This document shows, piece by piece, positions 13,990 through 26,783 of a stretch of DNA of 64,000 bases. Every line of letters starts with the position of its first letter. Position 1 is the stretch's first letter. The stretch is taken from positions 48,086,001-48,150,000 of the forward strand of contig NC_081827.1 of assembly GCF_030867095.1 (NCBI RefSeq), read 5' to 3'. Both the position numbers and the translations under genes were made by a program. The notes below the pieces were generated by a model. It was given only the letters and a program-made list of their open reading frames with translations. It was not told the origin of the DNA and searched no databases. The stretch is from Alligator mississippiensis. Taxonomy: Eukaryota; Chordata; Crocodylia; Alligatoridae.

Positions 13990-14700
13990 GGCAGGCAGTG
14001 GTCAGGGTGTGAGGGGGCAGGTGGTGAGAGCAGCAGTGGGTGGCAGGCAGACAGGCAAGTAAAGCAAATTCACCCCTGCTCCCCCCACTACCTCTGTTCC
14101 CCCTACAGCCTTGTGCTCCTCACCCCGCCTTCCCCCATCTTCCCCATCTCTATCCCCACTCTTTACCTTTGCTCCACTCCAAAAAACTCTGGCTCTGCTC
14201 AAGCCTCGGGTACAGGGCATGGCCCCAGCGAGACCTGGTAGCAGCAGGGCAGCATGGCAGCTCTGGCCCCAGCTCCAGAGCATAGCTGTAGCTGCCATCA
14301 CTGCCACTGTTGCTAGCAAGCCAAGCTGGGGCCATGCTCCATGCCCCAGGCTGAAGCAGGGCCAGAGCCTACCAGGGCATAGCAAAGGTAAGCAGTGGAG
14401 TGAGGAGCAAGGGAAGGTGCAGGGCCTGAGGCTACAGGAGTGGCAGGAAGGAGTGGGGCAGAGGCTGCTGGGAGGGGCAAGAGACCCAAGTCTGCGGGGA
14501 AAGGAGGTGTAGGGAGGACCAGATAGGGATGAAGAGACTATTGGTGGACAAAGCAGCAGGCAGAGGTGGTGCATGTGCAAAAAAATCTGTGGCTCCAGTC
14601 CTAATCCCAGGTTGGGCCCAGAGCCATAGCTGCTGCCTTCCCCCCCATCCCCTCTCCCACATTGTACTTGAAATCCAAGACAAGGGGCTTTATTCCCCAT
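13990..14700. mobile_element. GC-rich fold-back element
   Basis: Arms at about 14110-14275 and 14305-14480 are inverted copies, for example CTCTGGCTCTGC against GCAGGGCCAGAG and GGGCATGGCCCCAGC against GCTGGGGCCATGC. The frame of 287 codons on the minus strand is a by-product: it is low complexity and crosses the palindrome. At 14680 a block AAGACAAGGGG is shared with 29768. Confidence 0.55.
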
Positions 14701-15880
14701 GTTAAATGAAGGGGGGAAACATGTTTTGCTTTTGAGTAAACATGGTACATCTAAATGATAAGAACATACACAGTTAGACAGGACGGTTTTTAAACAGAGG
14801 TATATATTGTTTGGATTCCAGGCAGAAGCCAAACATTGATATGAACAAAATACAGGCCCCATCATGAAGTTCCCCTTATAAAATACAAGCAGTATAAATT
14901 CATATTTGTATTATTTTAAAAGTGAGCATTACATGGCTTAAGATATTATATAATATCACTAAATTTCATAGGACACTAAGTGATCTTGAACAGACGGTCT
15001 TGAAATGCAGATAATTACAGTTTTTGAAAATGTATGAAAACCCTGGTTAAACCATTTAGCTGCATCCTAAACTACCCATAGAGCACAAACTCTTTCATGT
15101 ATAAAACATCTCCTTAAAACTGTTAAATAGTTCTTAACTAAGATCACCTAAGGAACATGTCACTGGAGACAAGCATAAATGACAAGATACCAATTTAAAA
15201 TTAGCTTGTTTAAAACCACGGTTTTATTAATGAGTACTAGAAATGTACTTAACCAGTGTGTGTGACTGCATGGTTTCACTTCCTAATTGAAGGTTGTGCC
15301 CTGAATTTAAGCATGGTATCTTGAGGGCAGGTTTTTCTGATATAATATAATAGCTTACTAGCACAGAAACAGTACGGGTTTAGAGCGCAGTATTTTTCAA
15401 AAGTATTTAAGTCTGTCATCAGGCAAACTAGCACATCACTACAAAATTATTACATTGACACTGTTCATTCTTTTATGTATGCAGTGAAAATAACACCTGC
15501 ACTCCATGGAGTGGGTCTTGCTAAGAAAGAAAGTCAATAGTGTGTGATATCTTAGGACTGCACAAATTCAGGGAGGCATTTGTAAAGTACAGCTCTAGTA
15601 AAGAATGTTTTTTTAATTCTGAAATAAAGTTACTTTAAATTATAGAGAGCATGCTGAAAATTAACTAATTAACTGCATTCCTTACAGTCTGCACAGATTG
15701 CATTGTTTTTCTTGTCCAGTAGTTTCGTAACTGTTAAATACTTAACAGTCAGCAGTTATGTTTCTTCCATGGTTTTGTATTTGTATATGTATTTATTTCC
15801 TACTTTTCAAATTTATTTTTCTGATATCATTGTTTCATCTGTCCTTTCCATGCCTTTTCCTAAATGGATATAGAAATGCA
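14701..15880. other. Intronic stretch, no recognised feature
   Basis: AT-rich; the remaining ankyrin exons expected here were not found. Confidence 0.4.
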
Positions 15881-15881
15881 G

Positions 15882-15927
15882 CAGTCTCCCAACCAGACAT
15901 CAAGAACAAGAGATTCAAGGAAAGGTT
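15882..15927 (+). other. Possible short exon of ANKRD26-like gene
   Basis: A segment reading NAAVSQPDIKNKRFKE lies after GGATATAG and before GGAAAG/GTTTTC. Position fits the variable linker after the ankyrin repeats, but family similarity is weak and the donor is poor. Confidence 0.2.
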
Positions 15928-16679
15928 TTCTATATATAGTAAGCTTTCCAGTGTGAAACATATCATGCCAAATACAAATACACCTTTTTGATATTTAGTA
16001 TTTGTTCAAATCCAAGTTCCTATCATAATAACTTACTTTTACTTTTTAAATTGTTTTTAGTTTGGGTTTTTGTTCTTATGATTTTGGAGTGAATCCTGTA
16101 CTACTGCAAAACTTTGTGTTGTTGTTTTTCATTTAAGCCTATGAATTTGATACTGCTCCAAACAATAGAGATGGGTCTGAATGAAATCTGTATGTCAGAA
16201 GAATAATCAACAGGCTAAATTATCAAAATTCTGATGGAAAAAAAATAATTGATTTTTTGAGAGAACATCCTTTTCTGAAAAAAAGGTATATTTCACTGGA
16301 AGTACTTGCTTTTGAAAATTTACCCAGAAGAAATGACAGTCAGTCATGCATTTTTTCTTATTCCCAAAGTTAAAGTTACAACTAGCAAGAATTCTGCTGT
16401 ACATGTTAACAAAGGAAAGTATAAATTTCTGTTCAGATAATGAAAAATAATCAGCCAAACTCCAAAATGAATTATCTAAGATTAAATCAGAAGTGCTGGA
16501 AATGGTCTACATTTGAGTAGCTGACATACCATAATTATCAACATTGAGTTTTCTGGCTGTTACGTTGATTTAAAATGGTGTTTTGGTATTTGATTTCCAT
16601 GGTTTGGCTACTTTATCAAGGAAGATAAAATGCTTCGTAGAATGTCAGAACAGGCAAAATTATATTGGCTCACTTTGCT

Positions 16680-17157
16680 ATAAAATCTCAAAAATCCCCT
16701 GACCACTGCTGCTGCCAGCCCCCCACATGCCAGGCCCCCCAGGCCCCGACCCCTGCTGGGGCTGGCCCCTCCCCTCGCCAGCCCCCCAAGGCCCCCTCCC
16801 CCTGTCCTGGCTGGCCCCATAGTTTAAAAAAACTATGCCCCCCCACCCCATAGTTTAAAAATGGGGCCTTGGCCCATTTTTTAAACTATGGGGTGGGGGG
16901 GCAAGGCCCCCCACCATCCTTGCCCCCCCACCCCATAGTTTAAAAAAAAACCCAAAAAACCCCAGCACTTACCAGCAGCTCCAACTGCTGTGTGGCTGAC
17001 TGGGACAGTGTTGAAGTTGGCCCACACAATGAGGGGCAGGATGACAGCCCCAGCAGCCACAGCCTGGGCCCTGCTGCCCCCCCCCCCCCCATCCTGTGCT
17101 GCCTTGGGGGCTCTGTCAAGACAGTCCCGTCCATGGGTAATAACTGCCACCAGGTAA
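16680..17157. repeat. C-rich block with repeated CCCCATAGTTTAAA motif
   Basis: The motif CCCCATAGTTTAAA or its inverse occurs four times between 16815 and 16945 within long C and G runs. It lies next to the LTR-like segment and may be internal sequence of the same degraded element on the minus strand. No gene. Confidence 0.45.
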
Positions 17158-17518
17158 TGTGATAAAGAAAAGCAGCATGTCCACTTACATTCACAGGGTC
17201 CATGCTTCGGCTGCCCACCATCAGCGCGCATCCTTGCTGTGATGTGGTTGCCATCTCTCTGGGGCTTCGTGGCTCCCCTCTTCCCACCTTTGGACCACTC
17301 CTCCATGGAGCTCTCTGAGACACTCCTTCCCCTTCAACAACTCCCCCCCAGCTGTCGCTCTGCCCAGAGTTTTTATAGTCCTGTCCCTACCGGTCAGCTG
17401 ACTAGCTGGCCAGGCTCAGCATTTAACCCCTTCTTTTCTAGCACTCCATGCCCAGAAAGTTCTGGCCTTAAAGGGGCAGACATGCTTTCTGGTAACAGGG
17501 CTAGGGTCCCCTGTTACA
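17158..17518 (-). mobile_element. LTR-like segment, minus strand
   Basis: Read on the minus strand it begins TGTAACAGGGG, has a TATA-like box (CTATAAAAAC) around 17367-17376, and ends TTATCACA. Next comes TGGTGGCAG, a plausible primer-binding start (17145-17153 on the plus strand). TG...CA ends and 361-bp length suit a Gypsy-type LTR. No second LTR was found, so this is a tentative call. Confidence 0.4.
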
Positions 17519-19745
17519 GTAACCTAGGGGATAGTGACCACATATTGATAGGGTTCACTATCTGGAGAAAGGTGGGGAAGATAACTAGTAGGGCGGAAGT
17601 GCTAAACTTCAGGAAGGCCAACTTCAACAAGCTCAGGAAATTAGTTAGGGAAGGACTGACTGGTAAAAGCCTTGGAGAGATGGGAGTCCAGGAGGGGTGG
17701 GCATTTTTCAAGGAATTAATTCTGTAGGCACAGAAAAGGACCATCCCAGTACACATAAAAGGGGGTAAAAAAGCAAAGAAACCTTCTTGGTGGAGCAGGG
17801 AAATTCAGGAGAGCGTGGAGGAAAGAAAAGAGGCCTACAGGCTGTGGAAGCAGGGGGCTGTCACCAAGGAGGAGTATACCTGCTTGGCTAGAGCTTGCAG
17901 AGAAGCAGTGAGGAAAGCCAAAGCAGAAATGGAGCTTAGGCTGGCAGCAAAAATTAATGATAACAAAAAGTCATTCTTTAAGTACATAGGAAGCAAAAAG
18001 AAGGTGCAGGATAACTTAGGGCCCCTTCAGGATGAACTAGGGCAACTGGTGACAGATAGGATGGCCAAAGCAGAGCTTCTAAATGATTTCTTTGCATCCA
18101 TGTTCCTGGACACGAATACAAATACACATTTGGTCTTAGGTAAGACCAGTATAGATACCAACCCACCAACTGTTTGAGCTGACCTAGTAAAGGGGCACCT
18201 GAAGGGGTTGAATGTATTTAAGTCAACAGGTGCTGACGATCTTCATCCTAGGGTGCTTAGGGAATTAGCTGGAGTCACAGTGGAGCCACTGGCACAACTG
18301 TTTGAGCACTCATGGTGCTCAGGACAGGTCCCAGAGGATTGGAAAGGGGCCAGTGTGGTCCCTGTTTTCAAGAAGAGGAGGAAGGAGGTATCGGGTAACT
18401 ATAGGCCGGTTAGTCTCACCTCTATCCTTGGCAAGACCTTTGAGAAAATTATTAAGGATCACATTTGTGGGGGACCAGTGGGTAAAATGGTGCTAAGGGG
18501 CAATCAGCATGGGTTCATAACAGGCAGATCCTGCCTGACTAACCTGGTTTCATTTTAGAACCAGGTCACAAAATGCTTGGATGAAGGAATAGAGGTAGAT
18601 GTTATTTACTTAGATTTTAAAAAGGCCTTTGACACAGTGTCGCATCCAATTTTTATAAATAAACTAAACAGTTGCAATGTAGATTATTACACAGTCCGGT
18701 GGGTAGAAAATTGGCTTATGGGATGCTCCCAGAGAGTGGTGGTGGACGGGTCAGTTTCTACCTGGAGAAATGTGGGCAGTGGAGTCCCCCAAGGCTCTGT
18801 CCTTGGACTGGTACTATTCAATATCTTCATTAGCATGTTGGACGAGGGAGTGGAAAGCACCCTGTCCAAGTTTGTTGATGACAACAAACTATGGGGGGTG
18901 GTAAACAAACTAGATGGCAGGGAGCAAATCCAGGCTGATTTGGACAGGCTAGGGAACTGGGCTGAACAGAGTAGGATGCGGTTTAACATGGATAAGTGTC
19001 ATGTGTTGCACCTGGGGATGAAGAATCATCAACACTCCTACAGCCTGGGAGGTACCATTCTAAGTAACACAACTACAGAAAGGGATCTCAGAGTCATAGT
19101 CGACTCCAAAATGAACATGAGTCACCAGTGTGATGAAGTAATAAGTAAAGCTAACTGCACCCTTTCTTACATAAGTAGGTGCATCACAAACAGGTCTAGG
19201 GAGGTGATACTTCCCCTCTATGTGGCAATGGTCAGGCCGCAGCTGGGATACTGCATCCAGTTTTGGGCCCCACACTTCGGAAGGGATGTGGATGGCCTAG
19301 AGAGGGTTCAGAGGAGGGCCACTCATCTGCTTAAAGTCCTAAAGAAAAAACCCTATGTGGACCAACTGGGAGACCTGAACCTCTTCTGCCTCCGCAAGAG
19401 GAGGCTGAGAGGTGATCTCGTGCCCGCCTACAAACTCATCGGGGGGGCCAACAAGAAATAGGGATACAATGTTTACCAGGGCACCTGTCAGGGTAACTAG
19501 AAATAATGGGCACAAACTGGAAGAGAGCAAATTCAGATTGGACATCAGGAAAAAATTCTTTACAGTGAGGGTTGCCAAAATATGGAATACGCTTCCAAGG
19601 GAGGCGGTGCTGTCCCCTTCCTTGGAGGTGTTCAAAAAGAGATTGGACGTACACCTGACTGGGGTCATTCCTGCCCAGGGCAGGGGGTCAGACTCAATGA
19701 TCTAATTGGTCCCTTCCGACCCTAACATCTATGAAACTATGAAAA
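17519..19745 (+). mobile_element. CR1 LINE, endonuclease end plus reverse transcriptase
   Basis: Successive frames give the end of the endonuclease (SDHILIGF near 17535), the linker with KKSFFKYIGSKKK, RT blocks PEDWKGASVVPVFKK, NYRPVSLTS, HGFITGRSC, then YLDFKKAFDTVSHP, GVPQGSVLG, FVDDNKLWG and RRLRGDL. There are stops at about 18175 and 18556 and frameshifts near 17725 and 19461. The catalytic box is FVDD instead of FADD. It ends with CTATGAAACTATGAAA at about 19727. Dead copy with most of the second ORF represented. Confidence 0.92.
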
Positions 19746-20621
19746 AGGTGGTTCCTTATACAGCATCTTAAGTATCATTCTGTCTGGCACTGGTACAGGT
19801 TACTCTCTTTTCACTTGTTAAGGTTTGCCAGAGTGCAAGATGTTTCACTTGAATCCCATTCATCACATTTATTCTGAATCCACTAAGTGGGTAATAAAAC
19901 TGTCTCATTCAATCTTGGGCACCATCTATAGATTCCCTTTTAAGGGTAATCCTTAGGTTCAATTAAACCAGTGTTATGTTCTGCTAACATTTCCAGAATG
20001 ATGCTGAGAGTACAGGGATCAGGTTCAGGGTGTAGTTTAATACTATCAGAGTACAGCACCTACTGTTGATATTTTAAAAACCCTAAAAGTTTCTATATAT
20101 CAATTAGCTCTCTTATTAATTTTTTAAAATCTTAATAGCCATCTTCCACCCAGTCATCCAACCAAATTTAAATTTGTTTTATATTATTTTTTACTCAAGT
20201 GCAAAAGAACCTACAAAGCAGGAAACCTCATTTGTTGCTTTCTGTGATACAGCATTTCCATTTGACAAATGGATAATAAGTTTTTAGATTATATTATTTA
20301 GATAATATGTTTTTTAGATAATATGTTGTTTAGATAATATGTTTCATTCATGCTATTCTGGATTTAAATGTCTATATAAAATTCAGCTTGAAATTACTTC
20401 AATGTTTGTTCATGGTAAATGTTTTTATAAATTGCTGGCAATTTCCAAGTTTTATGCTTTGAATGCTAAAATTTCTTTTTTAACCATTATTTGAACAGTT
20501 ATGGATGACTTTTCCCAAGGAGACTCAATAGCACAAGATTTTTTTAAATATCTGAAAGGTTTTAGCAAACCTTAAAGAGTGAGAAAGAGACTAATTCTTA
20601 CTTTTACATTTCTTATTTAAG
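19746..20621. other. Intronic stretch with short tandem repeat
   Basis: No gene seen. A roughly 16-18 bp unit around TTTAGATAATATGTT is repeated three times at about 20297-20345. Confidence 0.5.
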
Positions 20622-20696
20622 AAGTTCTGAAAAAGGTGAAGGTGACAACAACCAGCTTTCTTCAGAGGAAGAAGAATTAGATTTTACTGCCAAAGT
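20622..20696 (+). CDS. ANKRD26: Probable acidic linker exon of ANKRD26-like gene
   Basis: After the acceptor CTTATTTAAG the frame (starting with the last base of a split codon) reads SSEKGEGDNNQLSSEEEELDFTAK, with a possible donor GTACAG after 20696. The family has an acidic segment of DSWPTSDDED-LDF type just after the ankyrin repeats, and SSEEEELDF matches its pattern. If the donor is not used, the frame stays open to a TAA at about 20781. The exon is open, but both neighbours in the chain are broken or missing, so its use is uncertain. Confidence 0.5.
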
Positions 20697-21046
20697 ACAG
20701 TGCTGTCCTGGAAAAAAAAAGACTTCCTTCATAGAAGAGGGAGCTTCTGTATACTTTTTTAAATATGGAAGACTTAGCTAAGTTTCTTTCCCTGTGTTTG
20801 AGATACTGTACTTCTAATAAGGCATAATACATTTTACAAATATAACTCTCCATATCTTTTTCATTTATTTTCTTACCATGGGCTCATCTATAAAAGTTTT
20901 TTAATTGTGGAGTACTTAGGCAAAGTGTGAGATAGTTATCTATAGACTGAAGAAGAGTAGGTTGTTTTTGTTTTCAGTTGTACTACAACTATTCTGGAGC
21001 TCTACAACAGGATGAATGTAAATATATTTAGATGTGTTTGGAGGGA

Positions 21047-22150
21047 TGTAGCAGGGCACTGAGGTGCCTGCTACTTGGAGAGCCAGAATAGCTGCTCAGG
21101 TGCCCGTTGCTAGGAGGACCAGAGGAGGCCAGTGTCCCACACCTGCTAGCGGTCAGCTGACTGGAAGGGGAGGTCCTGGCTCCCATTTAAACACCAGGAC
21201 TGAGGCCAGGGAGGCAGTTCCCTCCTGGCTGCCAAAGGGGAAGGAGCTCTCCTAGAACAACCAAAGGGGAGAGGCCTGGCTGCAGGAACAGCTTCTGTCA
21301 CTGTGGAGGGACAGAGTATTTTCCAGTAGGGTGAAGGTTGTAAAAGCCAGGTGGCTCAAGTTTATGTTATAGCCAAGGGGCTCACATTTTGTTTACTGTT
21401 TAATACCAGTGGCTTGGGTGAGGCTATTAGGGGTTGGAGGAGGCCTCATAGGGGACCCACAGTAGTGTGAAGATCACAGCTCCAGCAAGGGCACAGCATT
21501 CGGGGTGCGCTGACCCCAGCCCCAGAGAGGGGGCATTGGTGAGAAGCCCCAGTGCGGGTATGGTGAGCCCTAAAGAAGGGGGCAGCATTTTGGAGGAGCC
21601 CCAGAGAGGGGGCAGTGAGAAGCCCCAGAGAAGGGTGCACACCCTGGCTCCAGCGAGGCATGATCTTAAAGAAGCCAGGGAGCTCAGTTGCACCTGTGGT
21701 GCGTCTTGGTGTTGGTATTTGGGTTTTTGTTGGCCTGGGAGGCTGCGGGCTCAGGATCATCTCCTGGTTTTGGGGCTTGTGACCCTCCAGCTGGGGGGCT
21801 GGCACCCGAGTCTCTGGGCCAGGCTACAGATTGGCGCAGGAAAAGGAGCCACAGGCCTCAAGACAAGAGAAAAGGCTAGAGCCTTAGAGTCAAACCCTGT
21901 TTAGTGGGTTTAGACGGGGAGGCCTAGTTAGAAAAAAATCAGGGGTCAGCCTCACATAGGGGAAAGGCCCCAACATACCCAATACAATAAGCAGCCTCCC
22001 GCTTGCAAGAACATCATCATAATTTCCATCAAGACGTGGCAGCAGAGTATAGGGTGGGACATAAGAACCCTAAAGAAGGATCCAAGGGTGCCCCACGCAA
22101 GGCTCGGAGTACTAAGAAGATGGCGCTGGGAAGGGTGACCTGTTACAAGG
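21047..22150 (+). mobile_element. Gypsy-type LTR and leader, tentative
   Basis: Starts TGTAGCAGGGCACTG, carries a TTTAAA promoter-like box near 21186, and is followed at about 22038 by TGGCAGCAGAG, a plausible primer-binding site after GACG. Between them lie GC-rich blocks with repeated GAGAAGCCCCAG. No gag or pol follows; CR1 sequence begins at 22341. The 3' limit of the LTR is not defined. Confidence 0.45.
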
Positions 22151-22340
22151 GACATGGCAAAGATATCTTCTCTTTAGAAATGGCAGGATTTCCTTATTAA
22201 TTGATATTGCTAATGTATTCAGAGTCAAAAGGCACAAGTTGTCAAACAGTTCAGGTGACTTTTTCTTGGATAACTTCCACAGACATTTCTCAGGTATCTG
22301 CCATTTTCTTTGGAAGATTTTGAAATATTGAGAATTCATG

Positions 22341-23715
22341 GTACTCAGTAGAGGTCCCAGAAGACTGGAGGAGGGCCAATGTTGTGCTCATCTTCAAGAA
22401 GGGGAGGAGAGAGGACTCAGGGAACTACAGGCTGGTCAGCCTGACCTCAAACCGAGGAAAAAACCTTGGAAAATATATCAAGTCCATATGCGATAAGCTA
22501 GAAGAAGGCAAAATTCTGAATGACAACCAGCACGGTTTTTACTTACCACCTGGATAAGGGAAATAAGATTGTCGTCATTTACTTGGACTTTAAGAAGGCC
22601 TTTGACTTGGTGTCCCATGAGGCTCTGAGGTAAAACTAAGGGACTATGGGCTCAACAATTCAATGGTCAGATGGGTGGAAAACTGGCTGTGGGGCTGGAC
22701 CCAGAGAGTACTAATAGACAGATCTGTGTTGACCTGGTGGAAGGTAGTCAGTGGGGTTCCCCAGGGTTCGGTATTTGGACCAGTGATTTTTAACATCTTC
22801 ATCAATGATCTGGATGTGGGGGTGAAAAGCAAACTGGCAGAGTTTGCCGATGATACTAAGCTGTGGGAAAGTGCAGCCACGCAGCAGGGTAGGCTGATGA
22901 TCCAGGAAGACCTAGACAGATTATTTAGATGGGTGGACAAGAACCAGATGCTGTTCAACACTGAGAAGTATAAAGTGCTCCATCTGGGGATGAAAAATCC
23001 ACAACAAACTTACAGGCTCAGTGGTGCTACGCTAGCTAGCACCATGTCTGAAAGGTACTTGTAGGTCATAACTGACCATAAAATGAATATGAGCCACCAG
23101 TGTGATGCTACAGTTAGCAGACCAAACAATACGCTGGCATGCATCAACCAACGCATCTCAAGCAAAACTAAGGAACTTATTCTCCTGCTGTACTCGGCAT
23201 TGGTAGGGCTTCAGCTGGAGTACTGCATCCAATTCTGGGCACCACACTTCAGGAAGGATGTGGAGAAGCTTAAGAGAATTCAGAGAAGAGCAACTCATAT
23301 GATTAGAGGCCTGAAGAGCAAGCCCCATGAGGAAAGGCTGGCAGATATAGGACTGTTCAGCCAAGAAAAAAGAAGACTTCGGGGGGATTTGGTGGCAGCT
23401 TACAGGTATGTTAGGGGCTAGGTGAACAACTATTCACCAAAGCACCTCAGGGGAAAACCAGGAGCAAGTTATAAACTCCCAGAAGAAGGTTTTAGACTAG
23501 ATATAAGGAAAAACTTCTTCACTGTTTCTGTGACCAGACTCTGGAATAGACTCCCAGTGGGGATGGCACAGGCACCTACCCTGGAGATCTTCAGAAGGAG
23601 ACTGGCCGCACACCTTGCTGGGGTTATTTGTCAGTCTTTCTTGCCCAGAGTAGGGGGGCTGGACCTGATGATCTCATGAGGTCCCTTCCAACCCTAAACT
23701 TCTGTGAAACTGTAA
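22341..23715 (+). mobile_element. CR1 LINE, reverse transcriptase and 3' end
   Basis: Blocks in order: VPEDWRRANVVLIFKKG, YLDFKKAFDLVSH, SGVPQGSVFGP, FADDTKLWE, the RMLFNT-type block, RRLRGDLVAAY and FFTVSVTRLWNRLP. Frameshifts occur near 22545 and 22640, and stops at about 23064 and 23420. It lacks the 5' half. It ends with CTTCTGTGAAAC at about 23703. Confidence 0.92.
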
Positions 23716-26075
23716 GAGTAATTAATAGTGCATGTATGATGAAGAATGATGTCATTGCAGTAGGAGCAGGAGAATCTATATAGTCTTTTTATGATCATAA
23801 CCATCTTAGATGTTGAGATCTAATTCACCTTGCTGAGAAGTTTGCATCATTCTAGGACCCTAGCTGAAGGAAGCAGTTTACTTTTGAATGAAAGAAATCT
23901 AGATTATCAGGATTCCAAAATAGAGCCATATATCAGGATGACCTACTTGAATAGACCGGCTTGTCATGAGAGGTATGGTATGTGAGTTCAAGATGGAACG
24001 ATCCAGTCAGTTTGGACCCTCTTCAGTTCATGTCTCTTGATGGGTGGCAGAGTGTCCTGAAATCTGGCTCCCATTCATGGATCGAGCCATGGGTGGGGGT
24101 GAATCATAACCTGGGAGAAGGCTTTCTGCTAGGGACTAATAAGGAATCAGCAAACGGTAAACCACCTTATGAGGAGAAGCACATCTGAGGAACATGATGT
24201 TGAGGAGACTGGAACAATCCAGTGAGATAGGGTTAATGGAGGTTGACAGAGTATAATCTTCATTGTTGTTATCCTATGATTCAGTACTGATATAGGTCTT
24301 GTAGCTGTTATCAATGTCAACTCAATGTCTTACTCAGGCATAATAGCCAAGTTTCCAGAATTTGTAGTGGTAGGTGATACTAAGGTGATTGCATAGAGAA
24401 TATTGCTGATGCAAGATTCATTTCTAACTCTAATTCCATCATCATATATTGCATCAATGTAATTTCTGAAATACAGAAGATTCAGTGAGTAAGCCTGACA
24501 TGCACTGTGTTTGATGGTGCCAAAGAACATGCATTAGGCAGTAGAGCTGAACTTCAGTATAGGTCAAGCTTTAAAGGAAGGACTATGGCTGAGTCAGAAG
24601 TATTACTCAGCCTATACTATGCTGCCAAAGAAATAATACACGGCTGGGTTTGGTCTTTCTGAGTTGTGGTTCTCTCTGCCATAGCCAGGAGGAGGAACTT
24701 TCTGGGACCTCCTAGTAACTGTGAAGACTGAAGCACTAGAGGAGTTGTCTCTAATATGATCACTAGTCCAATCTGGTTTGAGAGTAGTTGAATGAGTCAG
24801 AATCACCTGTCATTGATTCCTCTACAAAAATTATTTCAGGCAAGCATCTCTGGCTTTTTGTCTGTTGCGAGAAAAATTTACAGATGGAACAGTTGTCAAG
24901 AATGTGGCCCCCTCAGAAGCAAAATGGTGTTAAGAGATATAATATGGATGGGCACTACTGTCTCAAAGATGTAGCAGGACTTAAGTTATCAATTTTTCCT
25001 CAACAATGAGGTCAGTGATTTGGAACTGAAGATCCTCAGCTTTTTTATTATTATGTTACACTTTGTCAACTGGAAAAATAAAATACAATTTTAAGTATGA
25101 AATACATCTTAACATTAAAAGATCACAAGGTCACGAGCTGAAACTGCTCATTCCTGTCTATTACAATAGTGGCGAGCAGGAACTGAGTGGCAAGTGGGCC
25201 CATTTGGTTATTTCTGCCCAGGATGGCAGGTGCACATAGATATATGCAGAACCTGGGTGCAGTCCCAATGGACAGCTCTAGTCAAAACAAAATTATTTTA
25301 TCTTACTTTCAGTGCAGTTCATTTGGATACATACTATGAGATTTTTCTTATTTCAGAAAACTGCTAATAGTTTTGATTGGAGGAGTTGGCATAAGTAGCC
25401 TGTTTATTTCACAGGTATGAGGAGGCTTATGAGTGTCCTCAAATTTGTCGGTTAACAAGCAACCAAAAAGTAACTTCTGCAATTACTTCAAAGCAGAGGA
25501 ATGATTTAGTAGAAATTTGCTGCAAACGTACATGCTTTTATTTTTTTTTTAAATAGAAATATCTTTAATAATAGTTATTAAAATGAATAATTACATGATT
25601 CCAACATGATTTTGTTAGAAAGTTTTCCTTGCTTTCCTTTAGTTGTGACTGTAGCTAAATTTCTGATTTAAATCCTTGCTTGTCTGCCTAAACAACCTGT
25701 TATAATTTCATTATCAGACTGGCTATTAAGATAAATTCTAGATAATGTTCCACTACCAAAAGCCTTAAATCTAGCCTTTTCCTTGTTATACATTTATTGC
25801 ATTTCCTAAAAGAGTTCATCCTCTCAGGTGTCTGTGATCAGAATGAATTACATGAGGACTTATAGCTGTGTCCATTAGACCATGGAATCAACAAACCATT
25901 CTGTTTTGGCTTTTGAATTAGCTACACCTTAGTAATTAAGGGTGATGGTCAGGAGATGCAAAGAATAAGCAAGTCCACTACTGAGGATTTATATTGAGGA
26001 TTTATAAAAATTCTCAGTCACCTTATAACCTCAAAAGTTATTCCAGTCAATGTTGGGCATTTCCTATAGACACAT
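23716..26075. other. Intronic stretch, no recognised feature
   Basis: I translated the minus strand of 23730-24800 because it reads like decayed coding sequence, but found no family motif. No exon of the ANKRD26-like gene could be supported. A possible acceptor TTTCTTATTTCAG ends at 25355, but the following frame stops after 13 codons. Confidence 0.35.
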
Positions 26076-26077
26076 AC

Positions 26078-26256
26078 TGGGCATCTCTACACGTGCACTT
26101 TACTGTAAAGTAGTAAAGCATCACTGTCTGCACATGCACCACAATTACAGTGCAGTGGACTAATTTACTCCAATGTAGGACAGTCCCATCAGACACAAGT
26201 ACTATCTTACAATGGAGTAAATAACTGTAATTAAATGCATGTGTAGATAGTGACAT
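26078..26256. mobile_element. MITE with CATCTACAC-type ends
   Basis: Left end GGGCATCTCTACACGTGCA and right end ATGCATGTGTAGATAG are inverted copies. The family recurs at about 38695-38880. Confidence 0.55.
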
Positions 26257-26783
26257 GGGCACAAATTGTGCCTGGTCAGTCAAGCCAGCAGGGAGCTAGA
26301 CTCCTGCCTACATGCCAAGCCAGCTCCTCTGCCACTAGACAGAGGCACGCAGAGCCTAGGCCTCCCATGTTCCCTACCAGCCCAGAGCTGCCCCCAAAGT
26401 GCCAGCCAGCTTGCCCAACACACCGTGAAGCTCAAGGCTAAGCCCCATGCTCTCTGCAAGCTGAGAGCTGCCCCTGCACCCTGGGGCTATACCACTGAGG
26501 AATCTGCCAGCCTGGACCTGTCACCCTTGGGCATTGTACCCCACCACTGCAGGCACCTGCCCCCTCATGCTGCAGCCCAGAACCTGGGTCTGCCCTGCCA
26601 AGCCCCTGCCAGCTGCTGCCATGTCGGGCCCCATACCCACTGACACCCAGAGACAGAAGCCCAACTGAACCCATGAGGAGACAGTGGACCTCATAGTTAT
26701 CTGAGGGAATGTCAAGGTCCAGTAGCAGTTTGGTCAAGTAACAAGGGCCAACACCCATGTTTATGAGGACATGACCCAGCAGA
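26257..26783. repeat. GC-rich sequence of unknown origin
   Basis: Continuous in style with 27685-29300. Frames on both strands are low complexity and show no domain. Probably part of a larger transposon interrupted by the hAT insertion at 26784. Confidence 0.35.

Noticed and set aside
14002..14865. 287-codon open frame on the minus strand
   Set aside because: It runs through a GC-rich palindrome, is low complexity and has overlapping equally open frames on the other strand.
23730..24806. Minus-strand stretch that reads like decayed coding sequence, considered as an endogenous viral or LTR-element relic
   Set aside because: No motif of any polymerase, capsid or gag family could be recognised; several frames and stops are needed.
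25356..25396. Possible exon after a good polypyrimidine tract and CAG
   Set aside because: The frame stops after 13 codons and has no recognisable family similarity.
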